Positions 9,783-17,538 of a stretch of 64,000 nucleotides of DNA are shown piece after piece. Positions within the stretch are counted from its first letter, which is position 1. Every line of letters begins with the position of its first letter. The stretch comes from Rubinisphaera italica (GTDB lineage Bacteria > Planctomycetota > Planctomycetia > Planctomycetales > Planctomycetaceae), in the NCBI RefSeq assembly GCF_007859715.1, contig NZ_SJPG01000001.1, positions 1,054,001 to 1,118,000 of the forward strand. The letters run 5' to 3'. The position numbers were made by a program, and so were the translations under genes. A model generated the notes under the pieces. The model was given only the letters and a program-made list of their open reading frames with translations. It did not search any database and had not been told where the DNA came from.

Positions 9783-10340
9783 ATGAAGCTTCTGCTACTA
9801 CCGATTTTGTTTGCCTTGGGAACTGCTTTGTGCTGGGGTTTGTATGGTCCGACAATTCAGAACGCCAGAAGTACAACAGGTGCCTGGAGCCCTTTTAAGC
9901 CTTATGTATTTATCGGAGTGGCTTATCTGGTATGGGCCTGCGCGGGTGGCTTAGTGGGAATGAAAGTTAAAGGGGATGTTTACGTTTTTGGTGGGGAGCA
10001 AAGTCCAGCCATGATCTGGGGCTTTCTGGCTGGAACGCTCGGAGCATTAGGGGCATTGAGTTTAACTTCGGCGATGCTGAGCGGAGGCAAGCCTCTCTTT
10101 GTGATGCCGATTGTGTTTGGCGGTGCGGTTACTATCACTGCAATTGTCTCGATCATTCAGTTGAAAGATGCCAGCCATGTCAATCCTCTCCTCTGGGTGG
10201 GCATGGTTGCAGTAATTGTCGGTGTTGTGCTGGTCGCCATGTACACACCTCATGGACATCCCCCTAAAAAGCCTGTTGCCGAACAATCTCACAACGAATC
10301 GGACCCTTCTCCGCAGACGGTCGATCATCAATCGAGTTGA
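9783..10340 (+). CDS. Small multi-pass membrane protein, DMT/EamA-like
   Basis: The 185-residue product has about five hydrophobic segments: residues 3-23, 42-60, 76-96, 104-124 and 137-157. The last 30 residues are hydrophilic. The glycine-rich helices and the end phrase WVGMVAVIVGVVLVAM resemble half-size drug/metabolite transporter proteins, but no decisive motif is present. It is followed 110 bases later by bioD on the same strand. The function and substrate cannot be inferred. Confidence 0.65.
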   Translation: MKLLLLPILFALGTALCWGLYGPTIQNARSTTGAWSPFKPYVFIGVAYLVWACAGGLVGMKVKGDVYVFGGEQSPAMIWGFLAGTLGALGALSLTSAMLSGGKPLFVMPIVFGGAVTITAIVSIIQLKDASHVNPLLWVGMVAVIVGVVLVAMYTPHGHPPKKPVAEQSHNESDPSPQTVDHQSS

Positions 10341-10449
10341 AGCATGGTTTGATACAAAGAGTCAACCAGTTTAATGTGAGATTTAATTGTCTCAGTTTAT
10401 TCTCTGATGATAAGACTGGTCCAAAGGCTTTTGCCAGGTAATACAGCTC

Positions 10450-11172
10450 ATGCGCGGTTTGTTTGTCACAGGAACCGATACCGATGTTGGCAAAACCTAC
10501 ATAACATGCGAATTGATCCGTCGCTTACGTGCTGAAGATTGCTCGGTTGGAGCATATAAACCAGTTTGCTCGGGTTCAGTGCTTTCAATAACGGGTCAAC
10601 AAACTTGGTCGGATCTAGAGGAACTGCATTCGGCCACTGGCAGAGAATTTCCGAGTGATCGGATTTGTCCTCAGCGATTTCATACAGCGGTCGCCCCGCC
10701 GCGAGCAGCAGCGTTGGAAAGTCGAGTTGTTAATGAGTCGCAGCTGATCGATGGACTGGCTGACTGGCAATCTCATGTGGACTATCTGCTCGTCGAAGGA
10801 GCAGGGGGGCTGCTTTCTCCTGTTTCCGATCAGCATACGAATGCTTCGCTGGCTCAAGAGTTTGGGTTTCCCATACTGATTATCGCTCGGGCAGGTTTGG
10901 GGACGATCAATCATACACTCCTAACGATCGAAGCGGCTCAGAGTCGTGGGTTAAGAATAGCGGGCATCATCTTGAATGAGACTCAACCCAGGTCTCTGGT
11001 GACTGGTCGGGATGAATCTCTGAATCATAATCTGCAAGACTTGCGGAGCTGGACGAATTGTCCCGTGTTGGGGTACTGGTCCTATCAGGGGCATGCTTTA
11101 GTCGATGAATTTGGTCAGTCAATTTCGCTCAATTGGCAAGAACGATTCGACATCTCTGCATCGGTTGGGTAA
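10450..11172 (+). CDS. bioD: Dethiobiotin synthetase
   Basis: This ATP-dependent carboxylase closes the ureido ring of dethiobiotin, the next-to-last step of biotin synthesis. The P-loop GTDTDVGKT is at residues 8-16, with KPVCSG, VEGAGGLLSPV and a late LNETQPR following in family order. The length of 240 residues is normal. No other bio genes lie in the window, so the biotin pathway must be completed from elsewhere in the genome. Confidence 0.93.
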   Translation: MRGLFVTGTDTDVGKTYITCELIRRLRAEDCSVGAYKPVCSGSVLSITGQQTWSDLEELHSATGREFPSDRICPQRFHTAVAPPRAAALESRVVNESQLIDGLADWQSHVDYLLVEGAGGLLSPVSDQHTNASLAQEFGFPILIIARAGLGTINHTLLTIEAAQSRGLRIAGIILNETQPRSLVTGRDESLNHNLQDLRSWTNCPVLGYWSYQGHALVDEFGQSISLNWQERFDISASVG

Positions 11173-11320
11173 GCTGATAATGATCACCTGATGTGCAAAT
11201 GAGACCTGAAGTTTCTTTCAAACAGTCTTTTTTCAGCCATTTAAAATAAAGTGTGCCATCAACCTGTCTCGAACAATCCAGACGATACCATTTTGAATAG
11301 TTACCGGGAGTTTAGTCGCC

Positions 11321-12730
11321 ATGCCCAATGACGATTTTGATTTGAGTTTCCTGCATGACAATAAGGCTTCAGATTCCGCGATTGAGCAGAAAAAAGAGGT
11401 CGAAGAATCCGAAGAGTCCAATGAAAATCAGGAATCGAGTTCGGACGAAGACGTTGTGGACGAAGACGTAAATGAAAGTTCCGAAGAAGTGGAAGCCGCT
11501 GAAGCCCCTCCCGAGAAAAAATCGGGTTCGGACAGCGGAACAAGTTTGAGCTGGATGGACGGTCCTCAGCTCTATCAGGATTCAGACAGCGGAACTCGCT
11601 TTGCTTCTGCATTAGGTTCTGACTCCTCAACTGGAGAGTCGCTCTTTGATGAGAAACCAGCGGAGTCGGCTGAAGCACCTGTTGAGGAAGAGGCACAAGT
11701 TACAGAGGACACGATTGAGGCCGCCGAAGACGTTGCCAAATTGGAGGATGAGAAAGAAGAGAGTTCCCCTGCAGACCTGGATGAGACTGAAGTTATTTCT
11801 CAGGAAGAACCGAAAGTGGATTTGGAGGAGACCATCGCTGATACTCCTGAGGCCACCATCGCACCAGCGAAAGTAGAGGAAGTCGCAGCCTCTGTTGATC
11901 AGGATGAGGTCGTGGAAGTGAAGCCGGTTACAAAGCCGGATAATCAGAAAGTCAAAAAACCAAAGACGAGCAAATCGAAGCAAACCACGACTGTTCCCAA
12001 ACTTCAGTTCACGATTCTGGTCAGTTATGCAAGTGCAGTCACGTTGATTTGTGCCTATCTCATCATGCAATCTTACTCTGGAAAGCCGCACGATCTGGAA
12101 AGCCTGCCCGATTTAAAACCGCCTATGCAGGATGATCAAATTGCTTATCGGCTCGTACCTGAAGCGGCGACATTACCCCCGGGACACGAACTCGAACTTG
12201 GAGAATCCCGACGGTATGGCAATCTGATTGTGACACCACTGCGTGTGGAAAAAGGGACTCTCCGTTTTGAGCATTATACAGGGGACCCTGCTCGCAAACG
12301 CGAATCGGTCCCACAAGTTCTCAAGTTGTGGGTGAAATTCGAAAATGTCTCGAAAGATCAATCGTTTTCTCCACTCGACCGAAAAATTCTGCTCACACGT
12401 ATTGTCGATTCCAATAATCGAACTCAGTTGCGATCGAACCAGTTTCTCTGCCCAGCTGGCAGTAAAGGCGACCTGAAAAATACATTTCTTCTGTATGATC
12501 TCGAAGAATATGGTGACTGGAACTTTGCAGGTATGCAGGATGACCCCGTCCTCAAGCCAGGAGAAACGATGGAAGCGTATATCCCTGCATCACCTGACGC
12601 AGCCGGCGAACTTGATGGCGCTGCGGTCTGGCGGCTTCAGTTTCGCAAGGGGTATAATCCCAAATCGAAGCGGGGTGTGACCACGCTCATTGAAGTGAAA
12701 TTCAATAAGAATGAAATCGAGTCTGCCTGA
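11321..12730 (+). CDS. Single-pass membrane protein with long acidic N-terminal domain
   Basis: The 469-residue product is not recognised as a named family. Residues 1-205 are very rich in Glu, Asp and Ser and are probably disordered. They are followed by a Lys-rich patch (KVKKPKTSKSKQ) and one membrane helix near 228-250. The remaining ~215 residues form a beta-rich domain outside the membrane, with LRFEHYTGDPARKRESVP and LKLWVKFENVS. By the positive-inside rule the acidic tail is cytoplasmic and the globular part periplasmic. GGGAG lies ten bases before the ATG. The gene converges on a hydrolase gene only ten bases away. Confidence 0.7.
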   Translation: MPNDDFDLSFLHDNKASDSAIEQKKEVEESEESNENQESSSDEDVVDEDVNESSEEVEAAEAPPEKKSGSDSGTSLSWMDGPQLYQDSDSGTRFASALGSDSSTGESLFDEKPAESAEAPVEEEAQVTEDTIEAAEDVAKLEDEKEESSPADLDETEVISQEEPKVDLEETIADTPEATIAPAKVEEVAASVDQDEVVEVKPVTKPDNQKVKKPKTSKSKQTTTVPKLQFTILVSYASAVTLICAYLIMQSYSGKPHDLESLPDLKPPMQDDQIAYRLVPEAATLPPGHELELGESRRYGNLIVTPLRVEKGTLRFEHYTGDPARKRESVPQVLKLWVKFENVSKDQSFSPLDRKILLTRIVDSNNRTQLRSNQFLCPAGSKGDLKNTFLLYDLEEYGDWNFAGMQDDPVLKPGETMEAYIPASPDAAGELDGAAVWRLQFRKGYNPKSKRGVTTLIEVKFNKNEIESA

Positions 12731-12739
12731 TTCGTCCTA

Positions 12740-13603
12740 TTAAGCAGTGGCAACTTCATGCAGGATCCGCTTCTCTGGCACAACTTTTTCAACGGCTGCA
12801 GGGGGAACTTGAGTGAGTAAAGGGGCGATGTGTTTTTCGACAAACACGCGATTCATACAGCTCAAATGACCACCATAATGCCAGTCTTTCAACATTTTGA
12901 TGCTGTAGTCAATCTGATGGAATTTGTCGCTGTACAGTTGATGCTTTTCTGTCTCTGTTACTTCAGGAAGTCTGAATCCTCGGTTACCAGCTGAAGGACA
13001 GTGCTTACGATCCAAAGTACCGACAGCCATCGTGCCGAAACCCAGGAAATACAAATCCAGCGGGGAGCGGACATGATAAATACGATCCGAAATTGCCTGC
13101 AGAGCAAAAGATAAATCGTATCTCGGACTGATTGCCGGCGCGATCATCACGGCACGTGTGATTTCGCGTCCGTTGGGAAGGGCTTCCAGAATCTTTGGGA
13201 TCATGGCTCCCCCACCGGAATGTCCGACTAATGTGACATCTCGACCTGGATACAGATCCTGATAATCGCATATTTTTTCAGCGATCGAAGCGGCTAATCT
13301 CGCATTTCGATTCGGCATCCAGAGATTGAACATTGCAGGCTTGACGTTGAATGTCCAGTCAAAAATCTCAATCGCGACTTTCACCCCGCCATCGCTTAAA
13401 CCATTGACCACGGAATGCGAAAGACTACTCTGTCCTTCAATACCGGGGAGTAAAATCGTAAGTCCACGTTCTCGGCGTTCCGGGGTATCGAAAGCCAGTT
13501 TTGGCAATCCGTAGTTTCCGAGCAATGCTCTCGGATAAGTGAATGTCGAAATCAACCCACGCAGGAAGCGTGCAGAATTTCGAGCTGAAACTGGTGAAGT
13601 CAT
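12740..13603 (-). CDS. Alpha/beta hydrolase
   Basis: This 287-residue alpha/beta hydrolase has the nucleophile elbow GHSGGG near residue 157, preceded by strand VTLVGHS, and an early ILLPGIEGQSS oxyanion region. The likely acid and histidine are near the C-terminus (HYGGHLSCMNR). There is no signal peptide in the chosen form. The frame stays open upstream to 13726, but that part lacks similarity to the fold. AAGGG sits six bases before the ATG at 13603, which I take as the start. The substrate is unknown. Confidence 0.8.
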   Translation of the reverse strand: MTSPVSARNSARFLRGLISTFTYPRALLGNYGLPKLAFDTPERRERGLTILLPGIEGQSSLSHSVVNGLSDGGVKVAIEIFDWTFNVKPAMFNLWMPNRNARLAASIAEKICDYQDLYPGRDVTLVGHSGGGAMIPKILEALPNGREITRAVMIAPAISPRYDLSFALQAISDRIYHVRSPLDLYFLGFGTMAVGTLDRKHCPSAGNRGFRLPEVTETEKHQLYSDKFHQIDYSIKMLKDWHYGGHLSCMNRVFVEKHIAPLLTQVPPAAVEKVVPEKRILHEVATA

Positions 13604-13753
13604 CCCTGACCCTTCGTGCGATGGAAGATGAGTGGGACAATGTCTATTTGCGGATATCGTTTTCAAGGGGCAAATTTCAATTGTCATCTGGAGGATACAA
13701 AACGAGCCGGGAACCCGGAATTGCAATATTTTAGAAAATGAGATAAGTCAGAA

Positions 13754-15751
13754 TTACTCTGGAGCAGATTCTAGTTGAAATTCCAGATCAGGGGAAATCG
13801 TCGACTGCAAAACGAGCCGAGAGTCATCATCCTGAACAAAAGCCACGACTTTGAGTTTGGTAAAGTCGCTGGGAACATCCTCAAACTGGTAGCCACGGTT
13901 TTTCTGAAAAGTGTTGAGATCTGCCATGATTTCCGCTTTCAACTCAGAAATCGAAACCGTTTTCTCGAAAGTTGCTTTGCCATCTTTAATGGCAATCCCA
14001 TTAGTTCCTGCTGGCATGTCGCGAACTACCATTTCGTGGAGTCGAATTCCGTTGGGAGCATCAAAATGAATCAGTGGATCGACAATTAACAATCGGAGTC
14101 GGACGGCGGTACGGCTTTCGGCCACACCGCTCACCTCAACTTTAATTTTCATTTTGTCTCCTTCGGCCGTGGCATCCAGGTTAATCACGACGGAAGAGGG
14201 TTCATTGATCAGACTGCCCACTATGGGGAGCAGTTCCTCATAATGATTTTCCGCATGAAAGACAAAGCCACCCACGGAACTGGCTGGTCGTCCATTGATG
14301 ATGAGTGTAGGTGTACCACCATCACCATAATAACTGAATCGAGCTTCGGAGTCAGAATTGGTGAGTGGATCCGGTCGCGGGATATGCTGGTGATAGCGAA
14401 CCGCAATGATTTCGGGACTCGGGAATTCCTTTTCCAAACCTCCCAAAGCCAGATCTCCTGCCACGCATGGAGGACAAGCCGAACCGGTGAATAATTCCAG
14501 TAATGGAATTTTTCGATTTTCCTTCAACGTAGGCTTTTGGTCTTGTGGTTCCACAAAATAGAACGCCTCTTTTTCATAGGCCTCATCCAAATAGCGAGTT
14601 AGTTCATCCCCCTTCTTTTCAGAAAGTGACTCAACTTTTTGTAAAGCCGTTTGAGGCTCATCACCATCGAGATTAGGAATTGCACCAACCATTCGACTCA
14701 AGCCAGGTAATACTGCCAGTTTACTATAAATTTTGAGGGCTTCCTCTTTCTTGTTGGTTTTCTCAAAATGAGTCGCAAGAGCGATTAACCCATTGATTTC
14801 AAAAGGTCGGTCAACAAGAAAGGTCTGCAGTTTTTCACCGCCCGATTGCTGATCTTCTGCGGAGTCTGATGAGAGTAGATACTGACTTTCCAGTAAGTCC
14901 ATCCGTTCTGCATAGCTATCCGGAAGAGGCTCGCCAACGATTTCCTTAATCTGGTCGAGAGCAGAACGTGCGATCGATCGATATTCTGGAGACGATTTTG
15001 TGAGAGTCGCTATTTGAAATAGTGTTTCCGGGACCAAATTCGGTCCCCAGCGTTTTGACGAATCGATAGAATTCTTCGTGAACTCTTCTACTTTTTCGAG
15101 TGGTAAATTCTGAGCGACTGCGGAGTTGATCAGCTCGTAGTATGCCGAACTTGTGAGTGGGAGATCGGGATGATCTTTGATAAATGTCTGCAATGCAGTT
15201 ATTTTATCTTTCGCTTTGATTGCCGACTCAAATGCATCGGTGCCTTCGGTTTTGTCTGGGGTTTGAATTTCGCTCATGCTCGTGGCGGAAGTTTTTACGA
15301 GTCGGGCAGGAGTGACATCAAGTTCTCCCTCCATGAAAAATGCGCCGAGCACTGCTTCACCGTGCAGTTCGCCCACAAAGTTCATGGTTACGCCTTCTCG
15401 AATGTTGATCGAGAGCAGGATTTCGTCTTCGCGAAAGACCACTTGGGTCATTTTCCAGGATTCAAACGATGGCCCCGGAGCTTTATCGACTTCACGTAGG
15501 GCCCGCTGTCCATTGAACTCGCCAATTTGGACCAGGAATGGATGGAAGTCTGTTGTCTGTTCGGTAATAACCAGCATCCACCGACCAACCCAGGGGGGTA
15601 AATCCTCGACCTGTTCCGTAGATGTTCCTACAGGGGTGGGTTCACTATCTTTGTCTGCTGTTGAGCCAGAGCCACATCCCAAGCCTGAGAGGCATAAGAC
15701 AATCAGAAATAGTGCCAGAATGGTTATGCGACTTTCACTGGTGGTAGTCAT
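13754..15751 (-). CDS. Lipoprotein with TPR-like region and thioredoxin-fold domain
   Basis: The 665-residue product starts with a lipoprotein signal; the lipobox LGCG places the acylated cysteine at residue 26. A beta-rich part of about 45-130 is followed by a helical, TPR-like part (about 150-400). Then comes a thioredoxin-fold domain with FTGSACPPC near 420-430, an RYHQHIPRPDPL segment, and the cis-proline phrase GGTPTLIINGR. The C-terminal 150 residues are beta-rich. The CPPC motif suggests a thiol-disulfide role in the periplasm, similar in outline to Omp28-like proteins. It is likely to be membrane-anchored by lipid. The gene lies downstream of the DUF1080-type lipoprotein on the same strand. 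Confidence 0.75.
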   Translation of the reverse strand: MTTTSESRITILALFLIVLCLSGLGCGSGSTADKDSEPTPVGTSTEQVEDLPPWVGRWMLVITEQTTDFHPFLVQIGEFNGQRALREVDKAPGPSFESWKMTQVVFREDEILLSINIREGVTMNFVGELHGEAVLGAFFMEGELDVTPARLVKTSATSMSEIQTPDKTEGTDAFESAIKAKDKITALQTFIKDHPDLPLTSSAYYELINSAVAQNLPLEKVEEFTKNSIDSSKRWGPNLVPETLFQIATLTKSSPEYRSIARSALDQIKEIVGEPLPDSYAERMDLLESQYLLSSDSAEDQQSGGEKLQTFLVDRPFEINGLIALATHFEKTNKKEEALKIYSKLAVLPGLSRMVGAIPNLDGDEPQTALQKVESLSEKKGDELTRYLDEAYEKEAFYFVEPQDQKPTLKENRKIPLLELFTGSACPPCVAGDLALGGLEKEFPSPEIIAVRYHQHIPRPDPLTNSDSEARFSYYGDGGTPTLIINGRPASSVGGFVFHAENHYEELLPIVGSLINEPSSVVINLDATAEGDKMKIKVEVSGVAESRTAVRLRLLIVDPLIHFDAPNGIRLHEMVVRDMPAGTNGIAIKDGKATFEKTVSISELKAEIMADLNTFQKNRGYQFEDVPSDFTKLKVVAFVQDDDSRLVLQSTISPDLEFQLESAPE

Positions 15752-15880
15752 GGAGAACCGTCAATCGATTGCGAGAGGTATTTAGTGTTCGTATGTGTGT
15801 GGAGTGCGATATGTTAATTTGGTCTATTATAGTATGGTCACTCATCTTACGACTATGGCAACTTGTAAAATATGAAGTGC

Positions 15881-16612
15881 TTATTTTACAGCGATCCGAA
15901 TTCGTCGAAATTCCAGAGGAAACCCTTCCGCCTGGAAGCCGAGAGTTCCTTCACTGCGTTCGCCTGGAGCACTTTTGCAGATTTTGGTTCCATTCAAGAA
16001 AGAGGTCAGTGTGCCATCAAGTGAAATGACCTCGATTTCGTTCCATTCTCCCACTGGATGACGAACTTGCTCTCGAGCCTTGGGATTATCTTCGATTACG
16101 ACATTCGCGATTCCGCCGTTGGATTTGATGGAGGCTAATTCGCTGAATTTCCCCTGTATTTCCACTGATTCTGGCCAGATTTTCTGCTCCGGGCCGATAT
16201 AAACCAGCACGCCCGTATTGCTTTGAGGCAATTTCTCTTCGCTTAAACCCGGTTTGGGCAGGAAGCGAAACTCGAATATTAACGAAAAATTCTTGAAGTT
16301 TTTGTGGCTTTGCAGATACCCCTTAGGCACTCCCGTAGAGATTAGCGAGGTCCCATTTTGAGTCCAGGTCTCTTCTTCGGCGGCAACTTTGTTGAAATCA
16401 GCCAGAGTTAATATTCGATAGCCTTCCTCTGGAGCAAAATCATCTGTGGCTGGCTGCATTGGCTGTTTTGCCGAAGAGTTCTCCACAGGAGTTTCCATTG
16501 AAGTAACATCTTCATCAGAAGGAGTTTGCGGAGATTCGCATCCACTCAGAATTGAGATTCCACATCCCAGTAAAATACAGAACTGGAGATGAGTGAATTG
16601 GAAAATCTGCAT
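15881..16612 (-). CDS. DUF1080-type (3-keto-disaccharide hydrolase-like) lipoprotein
   Basis: This 243-residue lipoprotein has its lipobox at LSGC (cysteine 25). A low-complexity linker reaches about residue 65, then a concanavalin-like jelly-roll domain follows. Family phrases are YLQSHKNFKNFSLIFEFRF, NTGVLVYIG, EIQGKF and WNEIEVISLDGTLTSFLNG. The fold is that of DUF1080 proteins, now named for 3-keto-disaccharide hydrolases. Whether this small member is catalytic or binds sugar is unclear. It stands 129 bases upstream of the thioredoxin-fold lipoprotein on the same strand. Confidence 0.82.
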   Translation of the reverse strand: MQIFQFTHLQFCILLGCGISILSGCESPQTPSDEDVTSMETPVENSSAKQPMQPATDDFAPEEGYRILTLADFNKVAAEEETWTQNGTSLISTGVPKGYLQSHKNFKNFSLIFEFRFLPKPGLSEEKLPQSNTGVLVYIGPEQKIWPESVEIQGKFSELASIKSNGGIANVVIEDNPKAREQVRHPVGEWNEIEVISLDGTLTSFLNGTKICKSAPGERSEGTLGFQAEGFPLEFRRIRIAVK

Positions 16613-17131
16613 GAATTGGTTTCGATTTTCAGGATTTGACGGGAAAGAATCGATTTCAGTGGTCGGGAAATCGTTATGAACAAAGACCTAACATCACTGA
16701 TAGAGTGTACTGCAATCAGGGCTCATGAGGCAAACCTCGGGAAATTTTGGGAGAATCCCTTTAACCTGAATAGAAGGCATAATGATTGCAGTATTCCTAT
16801 CTGCCTGAGGATCGCGATATCTCCCAGCTTCTGATCAAAATGCAATAGCCAATTTAAAATGAGGAAGCCGATAGAAAAGATATTGATTGTTTTCTTTCGA
16901 CTGACCAGACAACTCATTAAAAATCGTTGAATTTGAGCAGCGGTCAGATACGAAACTCCCTCAATTCGCTATTACGATCGGCGCACCTCTCGGCTATTTG
17001 CCGACAGAACTGATCTTAATATATCAACTGCATTTAGCAGTTCATGACAACGGATAGACGGTTGCTTGAACGCTGGACCTGCCAGTCTCTCTCCGATCTA
17101 TTCTGGAATACGTCACTTAAGGATATCCTTC
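16613..17131. other. Intergenic region, about 520 bp
   Basis: This region separates the divergent DUF1080-type gene and a small membrane protein gene. It holds a 64-codon reverse reading frame at 16723-16917 with no ribosome binding site and no recognisable features. Promoters for both neighbours must lie here, but no clear box pair was seen. Confidence 0.5.
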
Positions 17132-17311
17132 ATGCAATCCCTCAGCAGTACGGAAATTCAAATTAGCTTTCTGGAAGTCCTAAATGAGAAGCTTCGCCGT
17201 GAGGCTGCCGATCACGCTCCAGTTCAGGCCCGACAAATCAATTACTGGCCAATGTTTGTGGTCAGCGGATTGCTGAGCTTTTCTGCCTGGACACTGAGTT
17301 GGATCAGTTAG
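17132..17311 (+). CDS. Small C-tail membrane protein (59 aa)
   Basis: This short product has a charged helical N-terminal half (FLEVLNEKLRREAADH) and one C-terminal hydrophobic helix (FVVSGLLSFSAWTLSWIS). It is probably tail-anchored. AAGGA at 17119-17123 is eight bases before the ATG, and a strong terminator follows at 17341, so the gene is well delimited. A longer in-frame start at 17066 lacks such support. The family is not recognised. Confidence 0.6.
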   Translation: MQSLSSTEIQISFLEVLNEKLRREAADHAPVQARQINYWPMFVVSGLLSFSAWTLSWIS

Positions 17312-17340
17312 CAAGACACTGGTGAAATGCCGAAATACTT

Positions 17341-17384
17341 GAGACGATTGAAGCAATAACTGCTTCGGTCGTCTCATTTCTTTT
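17341..17384 (+). terminator. rho-independent terminator after the small membrane protein
   Basis: GAGACGA pairs with TCGTCTC, and an inner TGAAGCA/TGCTTCG stem closes an ATAAC loop, followed by the T-rich ATTTCTTTT. Confidence 0.8.
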
Positions 17385-17475
17385 GGCTTGTACGAAGTAA
17401 TGACTTATCAGGAGCTTATCTACCTGCAGGCAAAACCTTTAGGTTCATCCCATTTGGAAAATATCACCAGAGCAT

Positions 17476-17535
17476 GTGGGTGTCAGGACTTCAGTCCGTA
17501 GCCCACGGCTCGAACCTATTGCTTCAGCCGATAGG
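17476..17535. repeat. Tandem small palindromes next to a gene end
   Basis: GTGGG/CCCAC encloses GGACT-TC-AGTCC, followed by CCTAT...ATAGG around GCTTCAGCCG. It lies just beyond the stop of the PSCyt1-WD40 gene and may serve as its terminator or be a dispersed palindromic element. Confidence 0.4.
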
Positions 17536-17538
17536 AAT

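Noticed and set aside
16723..16917. Reverse 64-codon frame in the 520-bp spacer
   Set aside because: Partly hydrophobic but no ribosome binding site or family resemblance.
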